DNA from: Actinomycetales bacterium
GTDB taxonomy: Bacteria > Actinomycetota > Actinomycetes > S36-B12
NCBI GenBank assembly: GCA_016125355.1
Contig: WGLX01000015.1
Location: 83,044-147,043 of the forward strand
Direction of reading: 5' to 3'
Length of the DNA stretch: 64,000 bases
This document shows, piece after piece, positions 18,506-26,881 of the stretch. Position 1 is the first letter of the stretch. Each line of letters opens with the position of its first letter. The notes under the pieces are model-generated. The model made no database searches and was not told the origin of the DNA. It worked only from the letters and a program-made list of their open reading frames with translations. The position numbers were made by a program, and so were the translations under genes.

Positions 18506-18570
18506 CGTCAGTCAGATGAGCAGGGAGTACGTCATCTGACGTCAGTCAGGCCTCATCCGATGTCAGTCAG
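18494..18570. repeat. Duplicated 22-bp element and hairpin at cysE 3' end
   Basis: A 22-base segment covering the last codons and stop of cysE (18494-18515) is repeated exactly at 18528-18549. A third, 17-base copy with two differences lies at 18554-18570 and overlaps the stop of the convergent transporter gene. The core contains TGACGTCA. CATCTGAC (18499-18506) and GTCAGATG (18511-18518) form a hairpin with a four-base loop. It sits between convergent genes, so it may serve as a bidirectional terminator. Confidence 0.75.
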
Positions 18571-20198
18571 AAACGTCCGAGCAGGGGGGCCACGATGACC
18601 TTGACGATCATGGCGGCCGGGTACACGAGGGCGTAGCCGAGGTTGACCCGCGGGTCGTCCTTGGTCGACTCATTGGCGTAGGCGAGCACAGCGGGCTGGG
18701 TCTGCAGACCCGCGAGCATCCCGGCCAGGCGCGGCCCGTGGCAGCCGGCGAGGAGCCGGGCGCCGAGGATCACGGTGGCGGCCGTGATGGACGTGACGAG
18801 GGCGCCGACGAGCAGCAGGCGTGGGCCGGTCGGGCTGCCGAGCGCCTCGGCGAGCGCCGACCCGGAGTTGGAGCCCGCGTACGCCAGGAACAGCATCATC
18901 CCCAGCTGGGACAGCGTGGCGGCGACGGAGTGCGGCAGCGTCCACAGGATCGGGCCGGTACGGCCCACGCGCCCGAGCAGGAGGCCGACGAGAAGTGGCC
19001 CGCCCGCGAGGCCGAGGGCGAACGCCCCGCCGCCCGGCAACGGGAAGTCGAGCTCTCCCAGGAGGACGCCCAGCGCCAGGCCGAGGGCGAGGCTGGTGAT
19101 GGAGTACGCGGAGGCACCGCGCTCGGAGTCCCCGAGGAACTCGGTCACGTCCTGCATCCGCGATCGGGGTGCCACGACACGGACGCGGTCACCCACTTGC
19201 AGGACGAGGTCGTCGGTGGCCAGCAGGTCGACGTCGCCGCGACGCACCCGGGTCGCGACCGCTCCGAAGCGTCGGCGCAGCCGCAGCTCGTCGAGTGATC
19301 GGCCAGCGACCCGCGGATCGGACACCGCGATGCGCCGGTAGTCCACGAGGGAGCGGTCCAGCGTGAGGGCAACCGTGGAGGGGTGGCCCGCATGCTCGAC
19401 GAAGGCGGCGATGGCGTCGGGCTCGCCGATGACGGTGAGGATGTCACCCGGCTGGGGGATCGCATCGTCGGTGGCGATGTCCACGGTGCCGGGGTGGCCG
19501 GGTGCGTCCCCGCGCATGATGCGACTGAAGACCAGTCGATGGTCGTACTGCTCGACGAGCGTGCCGAGGTCCGGCAGCGATCCGACCTCGATGCGCACGG
19601 TCATCGTGTCGAGGGCGGGTGGGGGCGCGTCCTCGGTCACCGGAGCCAGGGCCTTCCGGGGTGCCGGCAGGCGAAGGCTCACGAGCGCGGCCAGGAGCAT
19701 GCCCAGTACGCCGAACAGGTAGGTCACCGAATAGCCGACCGTCGGCAGGTCCGATGACCAGGCCTCGGTCGCCGCGGCCAGTGCCGGCGTGTTGGTGAGG
19801 GCGCCGGCATAGATGCCGGACAGCAGCGGCCCGTCGAGGCCGACCGCGTGCGCGCCCAGCACGGTGGCGACGGCACCCACGAGGAGGGCCCCCACGACGA
19901 CGGCCAGTGCGCGGCCTCCGGTCCGCAGGGCGGCGAAGAAGGACGGGCCAGCACCGACGCCGACGACGTAGGCGAAGACGGCCAGTCCGAAGACCCCCAG
20001 GATCGCCGGCAGCCGGAGGCGCTCGTCATAGGCGGAGAACGCGAGCGCGGTGAACAGGACCGCCGCCGGGCCGAGGGAGAAGCTGCCGATCCGGAGGGAC
20101 CCGAGTGCGCCGCCGACGGCGAGGATGACGGTGAGGAGCAGGAGCGGCTGCTCGGCCGCGATGTCGGCCCAGCCCTGCAGGATCTCGCCGACGTCCAC
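18567..20198 (-). CDS. AspT/YidE/YbjL-type transporter with TrkA-C domains
   Basis: About 543 residues from GTG 20198; an in-frame GTG at 20258 would add 20. Two blocks of hydrophobic helices (about 10-170 and 370-540) carry the duplicated family motif. They flank two cytosolic RCK_C/TrkA-C domains (about 190-350) with QPGDILTVIGEPDAI and LQVGDRVRVVAPRSRM. This is the layout of the aspartate:alanine antiporter family. The substrate is not predictable; related proteins exchange amino or dicarboxylic acids. It is divergent from the nitroreductase gene across an 18-bp palindrome at 20272-20289. Confidence 0.85.
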   Translation of the reverse strand: MDVGEILQGWADIAAEQPLLLLTVILAVGGALGSLRIGSFSLGPAAVLFTALAFSAYDERLRLPAILGVFGLAVFAYVVGVGAGPSFFAALRTGGRALAVVVGALLVGAVATVLGAHAVGLDGPLLSGIYAGALTNTPALAAATEAWSSDLPTVGYSVTYLFGVLGMLLAALVSLRLPAPRKALAPVTEDAPPPALDTMTVRIEVGSLPDLGTLVEQYDHRLVFSRIMRGDAPGHPGTVDIATDDAIPQPGDILTVIGEPDAIAAFVEHAGHPSTVALTLDRSLVDYRRIAVSDPRVAGRSLDELRLRRRFGAVATRVRRGDVDLLATDDLVLQVGDRVRVVAPRSRMQDVTEFLGDSERGASAYSITSLALGLALGVLLGELDFPLPGGGAFALGLAGGPLLVGLLLGRVGRTGPILWTLPHSVAATLSQLGMMLFLAYAGSNSGSALAEALGSPTGPRLLLVGALVTSITAATVILGARLLAGCHGPRLAGMLAGLQTQPAVLAYANESTKDDPRVNLGYALVYPAAMIVKVIVAPLLGRF

Positions 20199-20271
20199 GG
20201 CACCAGTATCCGCGGCCGTGCCCTGCAAGCGCTTGCGCAGCGAGGTGAGCCGTATCACGTGTCGCGCGGAA

Positions 20272-20289
20272 TAATTGAACGCTCAATTA
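20272..20289. promoter_or_regulatory. 18-bp palindrome, TetR-like operator
   Basis: TAATTGA (20272-20278) and TCAATTA (20283-20289) form perfect arms around ACGC. This AT-rich dyad stands out in GC-rich surroundings and lies between the divergent transporter and nitroreductase genes. Its shape suits a TetR-family dimer, but no TetR gene is nearby. Confidence 0.65.
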
Positions 20290-20321
20290 CCTTGCAAGGG
20301 GAAACGACCCAGGGAGCGATC

Positions 20322-20933
20322 ATGACCGCCTTGATGGACACCGTGACCCGCGGCATCGACGACCGCGCCGCCGACCTGCTGTTCCGCGACGCCCAGACCG
20401 CGTACCGATTCACCGACCAGCCCGTGACTCCGGCCGAGCTCGACCGTCTGCACGACCTCCTGCAGTTCCCTCCGACGGCAATGAACATCCAGCCGCTGCG
20501 CGTGGTGCTGCTGACTGACGAGTCGGCGAAGGCGCGTCTGGTGCCGTACCTCGCCGAGGGCAACCGGTCGAAGTCGGCCTCGGCGCCGGTGGTGGCCATC
20601 CTGGCGGCGGACACGGACTTCCACGAGCACCTGCCGCGGCTGGCCCCGCACGCCCCGGGGGCGAAGGACCGGTTCGCGGACGACGGCCTGCGCGAGCAGG
20701 CCGCCCGCTTCAACGCGACCCTTCAGGCGGGCTACTTCATCCTCGCGGTGCGCGCCGTGGGGCTCGATGCCGGACCCATGGGCGGCTTCGACATGCTGGG
20801 AGTCGACCGGGACCTGCTCGGCGACGGCGCCCTCAGGTCGTTCCTCATCGTGAACATCGGGCACGCTGCCGAGGACGGCACGCGTCCCCGGAGTCCGCGC
20901 CTGGAGAAGGACGAGGTGTTCCTCACCCTCTGA
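20322..20933 (+). CDS. Nitroreductase family protein (RutE/HadB-like)
   Basis: 203 residues from ATG 20322, with AGGGAGCG upstream. It belongs to the flavin nitroreductase superfamily in the branch annotated as malonic semialdehyde reductase: YRFTDQPVTPAELDRLHDL, FPPTAMNIQPLRVVLL and VGLDAGPMGGFDMLGVD are recognisable. Family members use FMN and NAD(P)H. There is no rut pyrimidine operon here, so the substrate is open. It appears monocistronic under the palindrome upstream. Confidence 0.85.
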   Translation: MTALMDTVTRGIDDRAADLLFRDAQTAYRFTDQPVTPAELDRLHDLLQFPPTAMNIQPLRVVLLTDESAKARLVPYLAEGNRSKSASAPVVAILAADTDFHEHLPRLAPHAPGAKDRFADDGLREQAARFNATLQAGYFILAVRAVGLDAGPMGGFDMLGVDRDLLGDGALRSFLIVNIGHAAEDGTRPRSPRLEKDEVFLTL

Positions 20934-20941
20934 GCGCGCAC

Positions 20942-22108
20942 CTAGGCGTTCGGGGTCATGACCACCTTCAGGCTCTCGGGCGACATGCTCATGTGCATGG
21001 CCTCGTCGACCCGATCGAGCGGGTACTCGTGGCTGACCATCTCCTCCAGCGGGTACCGGTCGGCATAGCGCTCCATGAGCGTCAGCGCCGGCCCGTATCC
21101 CGTGGAGGGGTGGTTCGTGATGCCGATCAGCCGGATGTTCTTGCTCGTGATGTGCCGGTGCACGTTGATGCTGGCCTCGCCGGTGTCCGCGAAGACCCCC
21201 ATCTCCAGCATCATCCCGCCGCGCTTGAGCATCTCGATGCCCTCGACGAAGGAGGACTGGCGGTTCGCCATGTGCAGCACGACATCGGCGCCACGCCCTC
21301 GCGTCAGCTGACGCACCAGGTCGACGCGCTCCTCGGACGACGTGGTGGACACATTGACGGTGATGTCGGCGCCCATCTTCTTGGCGAAGGCGAGCCGGGT
21401 CTCGCTGAGATCCGTGGCGATGATCTGCCCCGCGCCCATCATGTCCGCCTTGGCGATGTGCAGCAGGCCGAGCGGCCCGGAGCCGATGACCACGACCGTG
21501 TCCCCTGAGTTGAAGCCCTCATAGGACATGGACGAGAACTCCTTGAGCTTGTCGAGCGAGGCCGTGCACGCCATGAGCTCCGCCAGGACGGCCACCCGCG
21601 GGCTCAAGCCGCTCGGCACCTTGTAGACGAACGTGTCCGGCCGGATGTACATCTCCTCCGCCCATCCGCCCATGAGGTGCGGCCAGGTCGCCGAGGTGTA
21701 CGAGTTGCCGTAGCAGTCGCTGTTCTCGCACCAGACATAGCCCATGACGTGCTTGCACTCGTAGCAGTGGCCGCACACGATGTCGGGGCACATGGTGATG
21801 CGGTCGCCGACCTTCAGTGGCCGGCCGTAGAACTCCAGCCCCGTGGCTGCGGCCGGGGTGATCTCGGAGACGATGCCGACGTTCTCGTGGCCCTGGATGA
21901 TGGGGAAGGGCGTGTCCGTCTCTGCGGGCGTCCCGGCGTACTGCTTGGTCTCCCCCTGGTAGGTGTGCTTGTCGGTGCCGCAGATGCCCGACATCTCCAC
22001 CTCCATGAGCAGGGCTCCGTCCGGGAGAGTCGGACGGTCGAACTGCTGGATCTCGTAGTGACCCGGGCCGCTGAGGACGGCGGCGCGGATCGGGTTCCTG
22101 GGGGACAC
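20942..22108 (-). CDS. Zinc-dependent medium-chain dehydrogenase
   Basis: 388 residues from GTG 22108, with AGGAGG five bases upstream. The catalytic zinc cysteine is in GICGTDKHTYQG, with the paired GHEN. The structural zinc cysteines cluster in CPDIVCGHCYECK. The Rossmann fold motif is VVVIGSGPLGLLHIAKA. It resembles the threonine/sorbitol dehydrogenase branch, but has an insertion after the structural zinc lobe (VMGYVWCENSDCYGN). It oxidises an unidentified alcohol with NAD(P). It is divergent from the pyruvate:ferredoxin oxidoreductase gene. Confidence 0.88.
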   Translation of the reverse strand: MSPRNPIRAAVLSGPGHYEIQQFDRPTLPDGALLMEVEMSGICGTDKHTYQGETKQYAGTPAETDTPFPIIQGHENVGIVSEITPAAATGLEFYGRPLKVGDRITMCPDIVCGHCYECKHVMGYVWCENSDCYGNSYTSATWPHLMGGWAEEMYIRPDTFVYKVPSGLSPRVAVLAELMACTASLDKLKEFSSMSYEGFNSGDTVVVIGSGPLGLLHIAKADMMGAGQIIATDLSETRLAFAKKMGADITVNVSTTSSEERVDLVRQLTRGRGADVVLHMANRQSSFVEGIEMLKRGGMMLEMGVFADTGEASINVHRHITSKNIRLIGITNHPSTGYGPALTLMERYADRYPLEEMVSHEYPLDRVDEAMHMSMSPESLKVVMTPNA

Positions 22109-22183
22109 ATGGACCTCCTGTGAGCCTGATCACCTCGTGTGCGGTTGGCCCGTCCAGTATCGCGGCTTTGGACACCTCCCGGT

Positions 22184-22200
22184 GGGACGAAATGCCCTAA
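22184..22200 (+). promoter_or_regulatory. DosR/DevR-like box upstream of pyruvate:ferredoxin oxidoreductase
   Basis: GGGACGAAATGCCCTAA has half-sites GGGAC and GCCCT five bases apart, the spacing seen in hypoxia-responsive DosR boxes of mycobacteria. It is 51 bases before the nifJ-type start. A GTCGC-N5-GCGAC dyad follows at 22201-22215. Assignment is by pattern only. Confidence 0.45.
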
Positions 22201-22251
22201 GTCGCTGCTCGCGACCGGGGATAGCGTCAAGTACCGAGCAAGGGAGGCTTC

Positions 22252-25200
22252 ATGGTGTCGTCGTGGCGTTGCGTGGACGGGAACGAGGCGGTGGCACTGG
22301 TGGCACACCGCCTCAGTGATGTCTGCGCGATCTATCCGATCACTCCGGCGTCCCCGATGGGGGAGTTCGCCGATGCCTGGAGTGCTGCCGGACGGACGAA
22401 TCTGTGGGGCTCGGTGCCGCACATCGTCGAGATGCAGTCGGAGGCCGGGGCCGCCGGCGCGCTGCACGGCGCGCTGCAGAAGGGATCGCTTGCCACGACG
22501 TTCACCGCGTCCCAGGGCCTGCTGCTCATGCTCCCGAACATGTACAAGATCGCCGGCGAGCTCACGCCCGCGGTCATCCATGTGGCCGCGCGGGCACTGG
22601 CCACGCATGCGCTGTCCATCTTCGGAGACCACTCGGACGTCATGGCGGCCCGCGGCACCGGCTGGGCCCTGCTCGCGTCGTCGAGCGTCCAGGAGGCGCA
22701 CGACCTCGCCCTCGTGGCACACGCGGCCACCCTCCGTACCCGCCTGCCCTTCCTCCACTTCTTCGACGGCTTCCGGACCTCGCACGAGGTCAACCGCATC
22801 AGCGTGCTCGACGACGACGTGCTGCGCGCCCTGGTGCGCCCCGCCGACGTCCTGGACCACCGTGCCCGGGGGATGAGCCCCGAGCGGCCGGACCTGCGCG
22901 GTACGGCCCAGAACCCCGACGTCTTCTTCCAGGCGCGCGAGGCGGCCAATCCGTTCTATGACGCGGCACCCGCCACCGTGCAGGACGTGATGGACGAGTT
23001 CGCCCAGCACACCGGGCGGCAGTACCACCTCGTGGACTACCACGGCGCGGCGGACGCCGAGCGGGTCATCGTCGTCATGGGATCCGGCGCGGGCGCCATC
23101 CGGGAGGCCGTCGATGCCCTGGTCGCCTCGGGTGAGCGGGTCGGGATGGTCACCGTGCGCCTGTACCGACCGTTCCCGGCCGAAGAGTTGCGCGCCGCGC
23201 TGCCGGACACCGTGTCGGCGGTCGCGGTGCTGGACCGGGCGAAGGAGCCGGGTGCCATCGGGGAGCCCCTCCACCTGGACGTCCGCCATGCGCTGAACGG
23301 GCGGGGCGTGCGGACCATCGGCGGCCGGTACGGACTCGGCTCGAAGGAGTTCACTCCTCGCGATGCCGCGGGCGTCTTCGCCGAGCTGGCCCTGCCGGCC
23401 CCGCGCGAGTCCTTCACCGTCGGCATCGTCGACGACGTCACGCACCTGTCGGTCGCTCCGGTGGGCCTCCCAGGACCGGTGTCCACCGCACGCACGGCGG
23501 TGTTCTTCGGCCTGGGTAGCGACGGCACCGTGGGTGCCAACAAGTCCAGCATCAAGATCATCGGCGAGAACGCCGACCTGTGGGCCCAGGGCTACTTCGT
23601 GTACGACTCGAAGAAGTCGGGATCGGTCACGGTCTCTCACCTGCGGTTCGGGACCGAGCCGATCACGTCCACCTACCTCATCGACGAGGCCGACTTCGTC
23701 GCCTGCCACCAGTTCTCCCTGCTCGCCCGCATGGACGTGCTCGGGTCGGCCAAGCACGGAGCGACCGTGCTGCTCAACTCGCCGTACCCCGCGGACCAGA
23801 CCTGGGACAGGCTGCCCGCCGAGGTGCAGCAGGAAGTCATCGACAAGGAGCTGCAGGTCTGGGTGGTCGATGCGCATCGCGTCGCCCGCGAGGTGGGACT
23901 GGGCACCCGCATCAACACGGTCATGCAGCCCTGCTTCTTCGCCCTCTCCGGGGTCCTGGACCAGGCGGCAGCGATCGACCTGATCAAGCAGTCGATCGAG
24001 AAGACCTACGGCCGCCGGGGCCGCACCGTCGTCGAGCGCAATCACGCTGCCGTCGACCGTGCGCTCGCCGAGCTGCATCGCATCGACGTTCCCGAGCAGG
24101 TCACGGCCACGGAGCATCGCTTGCCGCCGGTCTCCGCCGAGGCGCCCGACTTCGTGCAGCGGGTCACCGCGGTCATGCTGGCCGGTGAGGGTGACCGGCT
24201 TCCGGTCAGTGCGCTGCCGGTTGATGGCGCCTTCCCCACGGGGACCGCGCGCTGGGAGAAGCGCGGCCTCGCCCAGTCCATCCCGATCTGGGACCCGGAC
24301 CTGTGCATCGACTGCGGCAAGTGCGCCATCGTCTGCCCGCATGCGGCGATCCGCATGAAGGCCTACCCGGAGAGCGAGCTCGCGAGCGCGCCCGAGGACT
24401 TCCTCCACAAGACCTACGGCGGCCGCGACCTGCCCCAGGGAACGCAGCTGACGGTCCAGGTCGCACCCGATGACTGCACGGGCTGCGGGATCTGCGTCGA
24501 CGTGTGCCCGGCGCGCAGCAAGAGCGAGGCGAAGCACAAGGCCATCGACCTGCTGCCGACGATCGAGCATCGTGACGTCGAACGCGAGCGCTACGCCTAC
24601 TTCGAGGCGCTCCCCGAGATCGACCGCAGCGCCGTCCGGCACGACACCGTCAAGGGCTCCCAGCTGCTCCAGCCGCTGTTCGAGTTCTCGGGTGCGTGCT
24701 CCGGGTGCGGCGAGACGCCGTACGTCAAGCTGGTCACGCAGCTGTTCGGCGATCGCATGATCGTCGCGAACGCGACAGGCTGCTCCTCCATCTACGGAGG
24801 CAACCTGCCCACCACGCCCTGGTCGCAGAACGCGGCGGGTAGGGGCCCGGCGTGGAACAACTCCCTCTTCGAGGACAACGCCGAGTTCGGACTCGGCATG
24901 CGGCTCGCTGCCGACCAGCAGCGGGAGGATGCCCGACGCCTGCTGGCAGAGATGGCGCACCTCGTGGGCGAGGACCTCGCTCGGGACCTGCTCGAGGACG
25001 AGCCGGGACCTGCGGACGAGGATGGCATCGCCCGGCAGCGCGAACGGGTCGCGACCCTCAAGGAGCGGCTGGCGGGCCTGGACTCGCCCCTGGCGGCCGA
25101 GCTCGCCAGCCTCGCGGACGCCCTGGTGCCGGTGGCCGTGTGGATCATGGGCGGCGACGGGTGGGCCTACGACATCGGGTTCGGGGGACTCGACCACGTG

Positions 25201-25860
25201 CTGTCCAGTGGACGCAACGTGAACATCCTCGTCCTCGACACCGAGGTGTACTCCAACACCGGTGGGCAGGCCTCCAAGGCGACTCCGCGGGCCGCCACGG
25301 CGAAGTTCGCGAGCGACGGCAAGAGCACCCGCAAGAAGGACCTCGGCCTGCTGGCGGAGGCCTACGGCGATGTGTACGTCGCCCAGGTGGCTCTGGGCGC
25401 CAATGAGACCCAGCTGGTCCGGGCGCTGCGTGAGGCGGTCGCCTACGAGGGCCCGAGCCTGGTGATCGCGTACTCGACGTGCATTGCCCACGGCATCGAC
25501 ATGGCGACCTCGATGGCCCACCAGAAGCTGGCCGTCACGTCGGGCTACTGGCCGCTCTACCGCTACCACCCTGCGCCGGAGGCGGGCACGCACCCGTTCA
25601 GTCTCGACTCCAAGGCGCCGACGGTCCCGGTGCGCGACTTCCTGCAGAAGGAGACGCGTTTCGCCGTGCTGGAGCGCACCGACCCGCCGCGGGCGGAGCA
25701 CCTGCAGGCGCTCGCCCAGGCGGATGTCGATGAGCGGTGGCACTACTACGAGCAGCTGGCCGGCGTGGAACGCACCATCCCGGTGGACGCGCACGAGGAA
25801 GCCGACCTCGAGCCGGCCGCTGAGGAGTCCGACATCTCGTCCGTCAAGGGGGCGTCATGA
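22252..25860 (+). CDS. nifJ: Pyruvate:ferredoxin (flavodoxin) oxidoreductase, fused single chain
   Basis: 1202 residues, complete NifJ/PFOR length, with AAGGGAGG before ATG 22252. In order it has the pyrimidine-binding domain (IYPITPASPMGEFAD), the domain II region, the gamma domain (FFGLGSDGTVGANKSSIKI) and the EKR linker. Two 4Fe-4S motifs follow (CIDCGKCAIVCPH and CTGCGICVDVCPA), then the thiamine diphosphate domain (GDGWAYDIGFGGLDHVLSSG, SNTGGQASKATP). CSGCGETPY adds the proximal cluster cysteines. It converts pyruvate and CoA to acetyl-CoA, CO2 and reduced ferredoxin or flavodoxin. The overlapping DHOD-like gene is a typical partner. Confidence 0.95.
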   Translation: MVSSWRCVDGNEAVALVAHRLSDVCAIYPITPASPMGEFADAWSAAGRTNLWGSVPHIVEMQSEAGAAGALHGALQKGSLATTFTASQGLLLMLPNMYKIAGELTPAVIHVAARALATHALSIFGDHSDVMAARGTGWALLASSSVQEAHDLALVAHAATLRTRLPFLHFFDGFRTSHEVNRISVLDDDVLRALVRPADVLDHRARGMSPERPDLRGTAQNPDVFFQAREAANPFYDAAPATVQDVMDEFAQHTGRQYHLVDYHGAADAERVIVVMGSGAGAIREAVDALVASGERVGMVTVRLYRPFPAEELRAALPDTVSAVAVLDRAKEPGAIGEPLHLDVRHALNGRGVRTIGGRYGLGSKEFTPRDAAGVFAELALPAPRESFTVGIVDDVTHLSVAPVGLPGPVSTARTAVFFGLGSDGTVGANKSSIKIIGENADLWAQGYFVYDSKKSGSVTVSHLRFGTEPITSTYLIDEADFVACHQFSLLARMDVLGSAKHGATVLLNSPYPADQTWDRLPAEVQQEVIDKELQVWVVDAHRVAREVGLGTRINTVMQPCFFALSGVLDQAAAIDLIKQSIEKTYGRRGRTVVERNHAAVDRALAELHRIDVPEQVTATEHRLPPVSAEAPDFVQRVTAVMLAGEGDRLPVSALPVDGAFPTGTARWEKRGLAQSIPIWDPDLCIDCGKCAIVCPHAAIRMKAYPESELASAPEDFLHKTYGGRDLPQGTQLTVQVAPDDCTGCGICVDVCPARSKSEAKHKAIDLLPTIEHRDVERERYAYFEALPEIDRSAVRHDTVKGSQLLQPLFEFSGACSGCGETPYVKLVTQLFGDRMIVANATGCSSIYGGNLPTTPWSQNAAGRGPAWNNSLFEDNAEFGLGMRLAADQQREDARRLLAEMAHLVGEDLARDLLEDEPGPADEDGIARQRERVATLKERLAGLDSPLAAELASLADALVPVAVWIMGGDGWAYDIGFGGLDHVLSSGRNVNILVLDTEVYSNTGGQASKATPRAATAKFASDGKSTRKKDLGLLAEAYGDVYVAQVALGANETQLVRALREAVAYEGPSLVIAYSTCIAHGIDMATSMAHQKLAVTSGYWPLYRYHPAPEAGTHPFSLDSKAPTVPVRDFLQKETRFAVLERTDPPRAEHLQALAQADVDERWHYYEQLAGVERTIPVDAHEEADLEPAAEESDISSVKGAS

Positions 25861-26855
25861 CCATCATGAAGAGCCGGTACCTCGGTCTCGATCTCGCCAC
25901 GCCGCTCGTGGCCTCGCCCTCGCCGCTCACCGGGAAGCTCGATGTCCTCCTGGAGCTCGAGGATGCGGGCGTGGGTGCCGTGGTGCTGCCCAGCCTGTTC
26001 GAGGAGGAGGTGGAGTCCGAGGCACTGGTTCTGAACGAGCGGCTCGAGACCGGTGCGGGCGCGTTCAGCGAGGCGACCGACTTCTTCCCGGACGTCGAGC
26101 TCGACCACCTCGGCCTCGAGCGCCACATCCTCCTGGTGGAGGAGGCGTGCACCCGCCTGACCATCCCGGTCATCGCGAGTGTCAACGGGCGGTCGGCGGG
26201 CGGGTGGGTGCGCTATGCGCAGGACCTCGTCTCCGCCGGTGCGCAGGCCATCGAGCTCAACATGTACGACGTGGCGGCCGACCCGATGTCGACCGGCGCG
26301 GCCGTGGAGCGCGCCTACCTGGAGCTGGTCGCGCATGTGCGGGCGTCCGTCGACGTGCCCGTCTCGGTGAAGCTCTCGCCCTTTTTCTCGTCCATGGCGA
26401 ACTTCGCAGGTCAGGTCGTGGACTCCGGCGCCGACGGCCTCGTGCTGTTCAACCGCTTCTACCAGCCTGATCTCGACCTTGAGACCCTCGATGTCACCCC
26501 GCGGCTGGAGCTCTCCCGGCCCGGCGAGATCCGCCTGCCCCTGCGCTGGATCGCAATCCTGCGCCCCCTGCTGCCGCACACCTCGCTGGCCCTGACCAGC
26601 GGTGTGGCGTCGGGTGCCGACATCGCCAAGGGCCTGCTGGCGGGAGCGGACGTGGTCATGTCCACCTCCGAGCTGCTCCGGCACGGCCCGCGCCGGGCGG
26701 AGGAGCTGCTCGACGAGCTGGAGACGTGGATGGCGGCGAACGACTACGAGTCCGTCGGCCAGCTGCGCGGGAGTGTCGCCCAGCACACGAGTCCGGACCC
26801 GGGAGCGTTCGAGCGCGCGCAGTACCAGAAGGTGCTCTCCTCGTGGCGCGGGTGA
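25857..26855 (+). CDS. Dihydroorotate dehydrogenase-like flavoprotein
   Basis: 332 residues, overlapping the preceding stop by ATGA. A TIM-barrel of the DHOD family: YLGLDLATPLVASPSPLTG at the start, VIASVNGRSAGGWVRYAQ, AIELNMYDV and VSVKLSPFFSSMANFA for FMN binding, then GVASGADIAKGLLAGADVVM. The catalytic base region differs from true pyrimidine-pathway enzymes, and no pyrimidine genes are near. Such genes frequently follow nifJ-type genes in bacteria. A redox partner role is inferred from the coupling and is not demonstrated. Confidence 0.85.
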   Translation: MTIMKSRYLGLDLATPLVASPSPLTGKLDVLLELEDAGVGAVVLPSLFEEEVESEALVLNERLETGAGAFSEATDFFPDVELDHLGLERHILLVEEACTRLTIPVIASVNGRSAGGWVRYAQDLVSAGAQAIELNMYDVAADPMSTGAAVERAYLELVAHVRASVDVPVSVKLSPFFSSMANFAGQVVDSGADGLVLFNRFYQPDLDLETLDVTPRLELSRPGEIRLPLRWIAILRPLLPHTSLALTSGVASGADIAKGLLAGADVVMSTSELLRHGPRRAEELLDELETWMAANDYESVGQLRGSVAQHTSPDPGAFERAQYQKVLSSWRG

Positions 26856-26869
26856 CCAGGCCCGGATGA

Positions 26870-26875
26870 CAGAAT
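26870..26875 (+). promoter_or_regulatory. Possible leaderless -10 element before aldo/keto reductase
   Basis: CAGAAT ends six bases before the ATG at 26882, which would place transcription start at the first codon. No clear -35 is visible. Confidence 0.4.
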
Positions 26876-26881
26876 CGGGGC

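Noticed and set aside
21814-25794. Open frame of 1326 codons on the minus strand
   Set aside because: Antisense of the pyruvate:ferredoxin oxidoreductase gene; composition is Arg/Gly/Asp/Val rich without domains.
22252-25860. Possibility that the large oxidoreductase is an indolepyruvate or 2-oxoglutarate enzyme
   Set aside because: Single-chain order with EKR linker, two internal ferredoxin motifs and TPP domain is that of NifJ-type pyruvate oxidoreductase.
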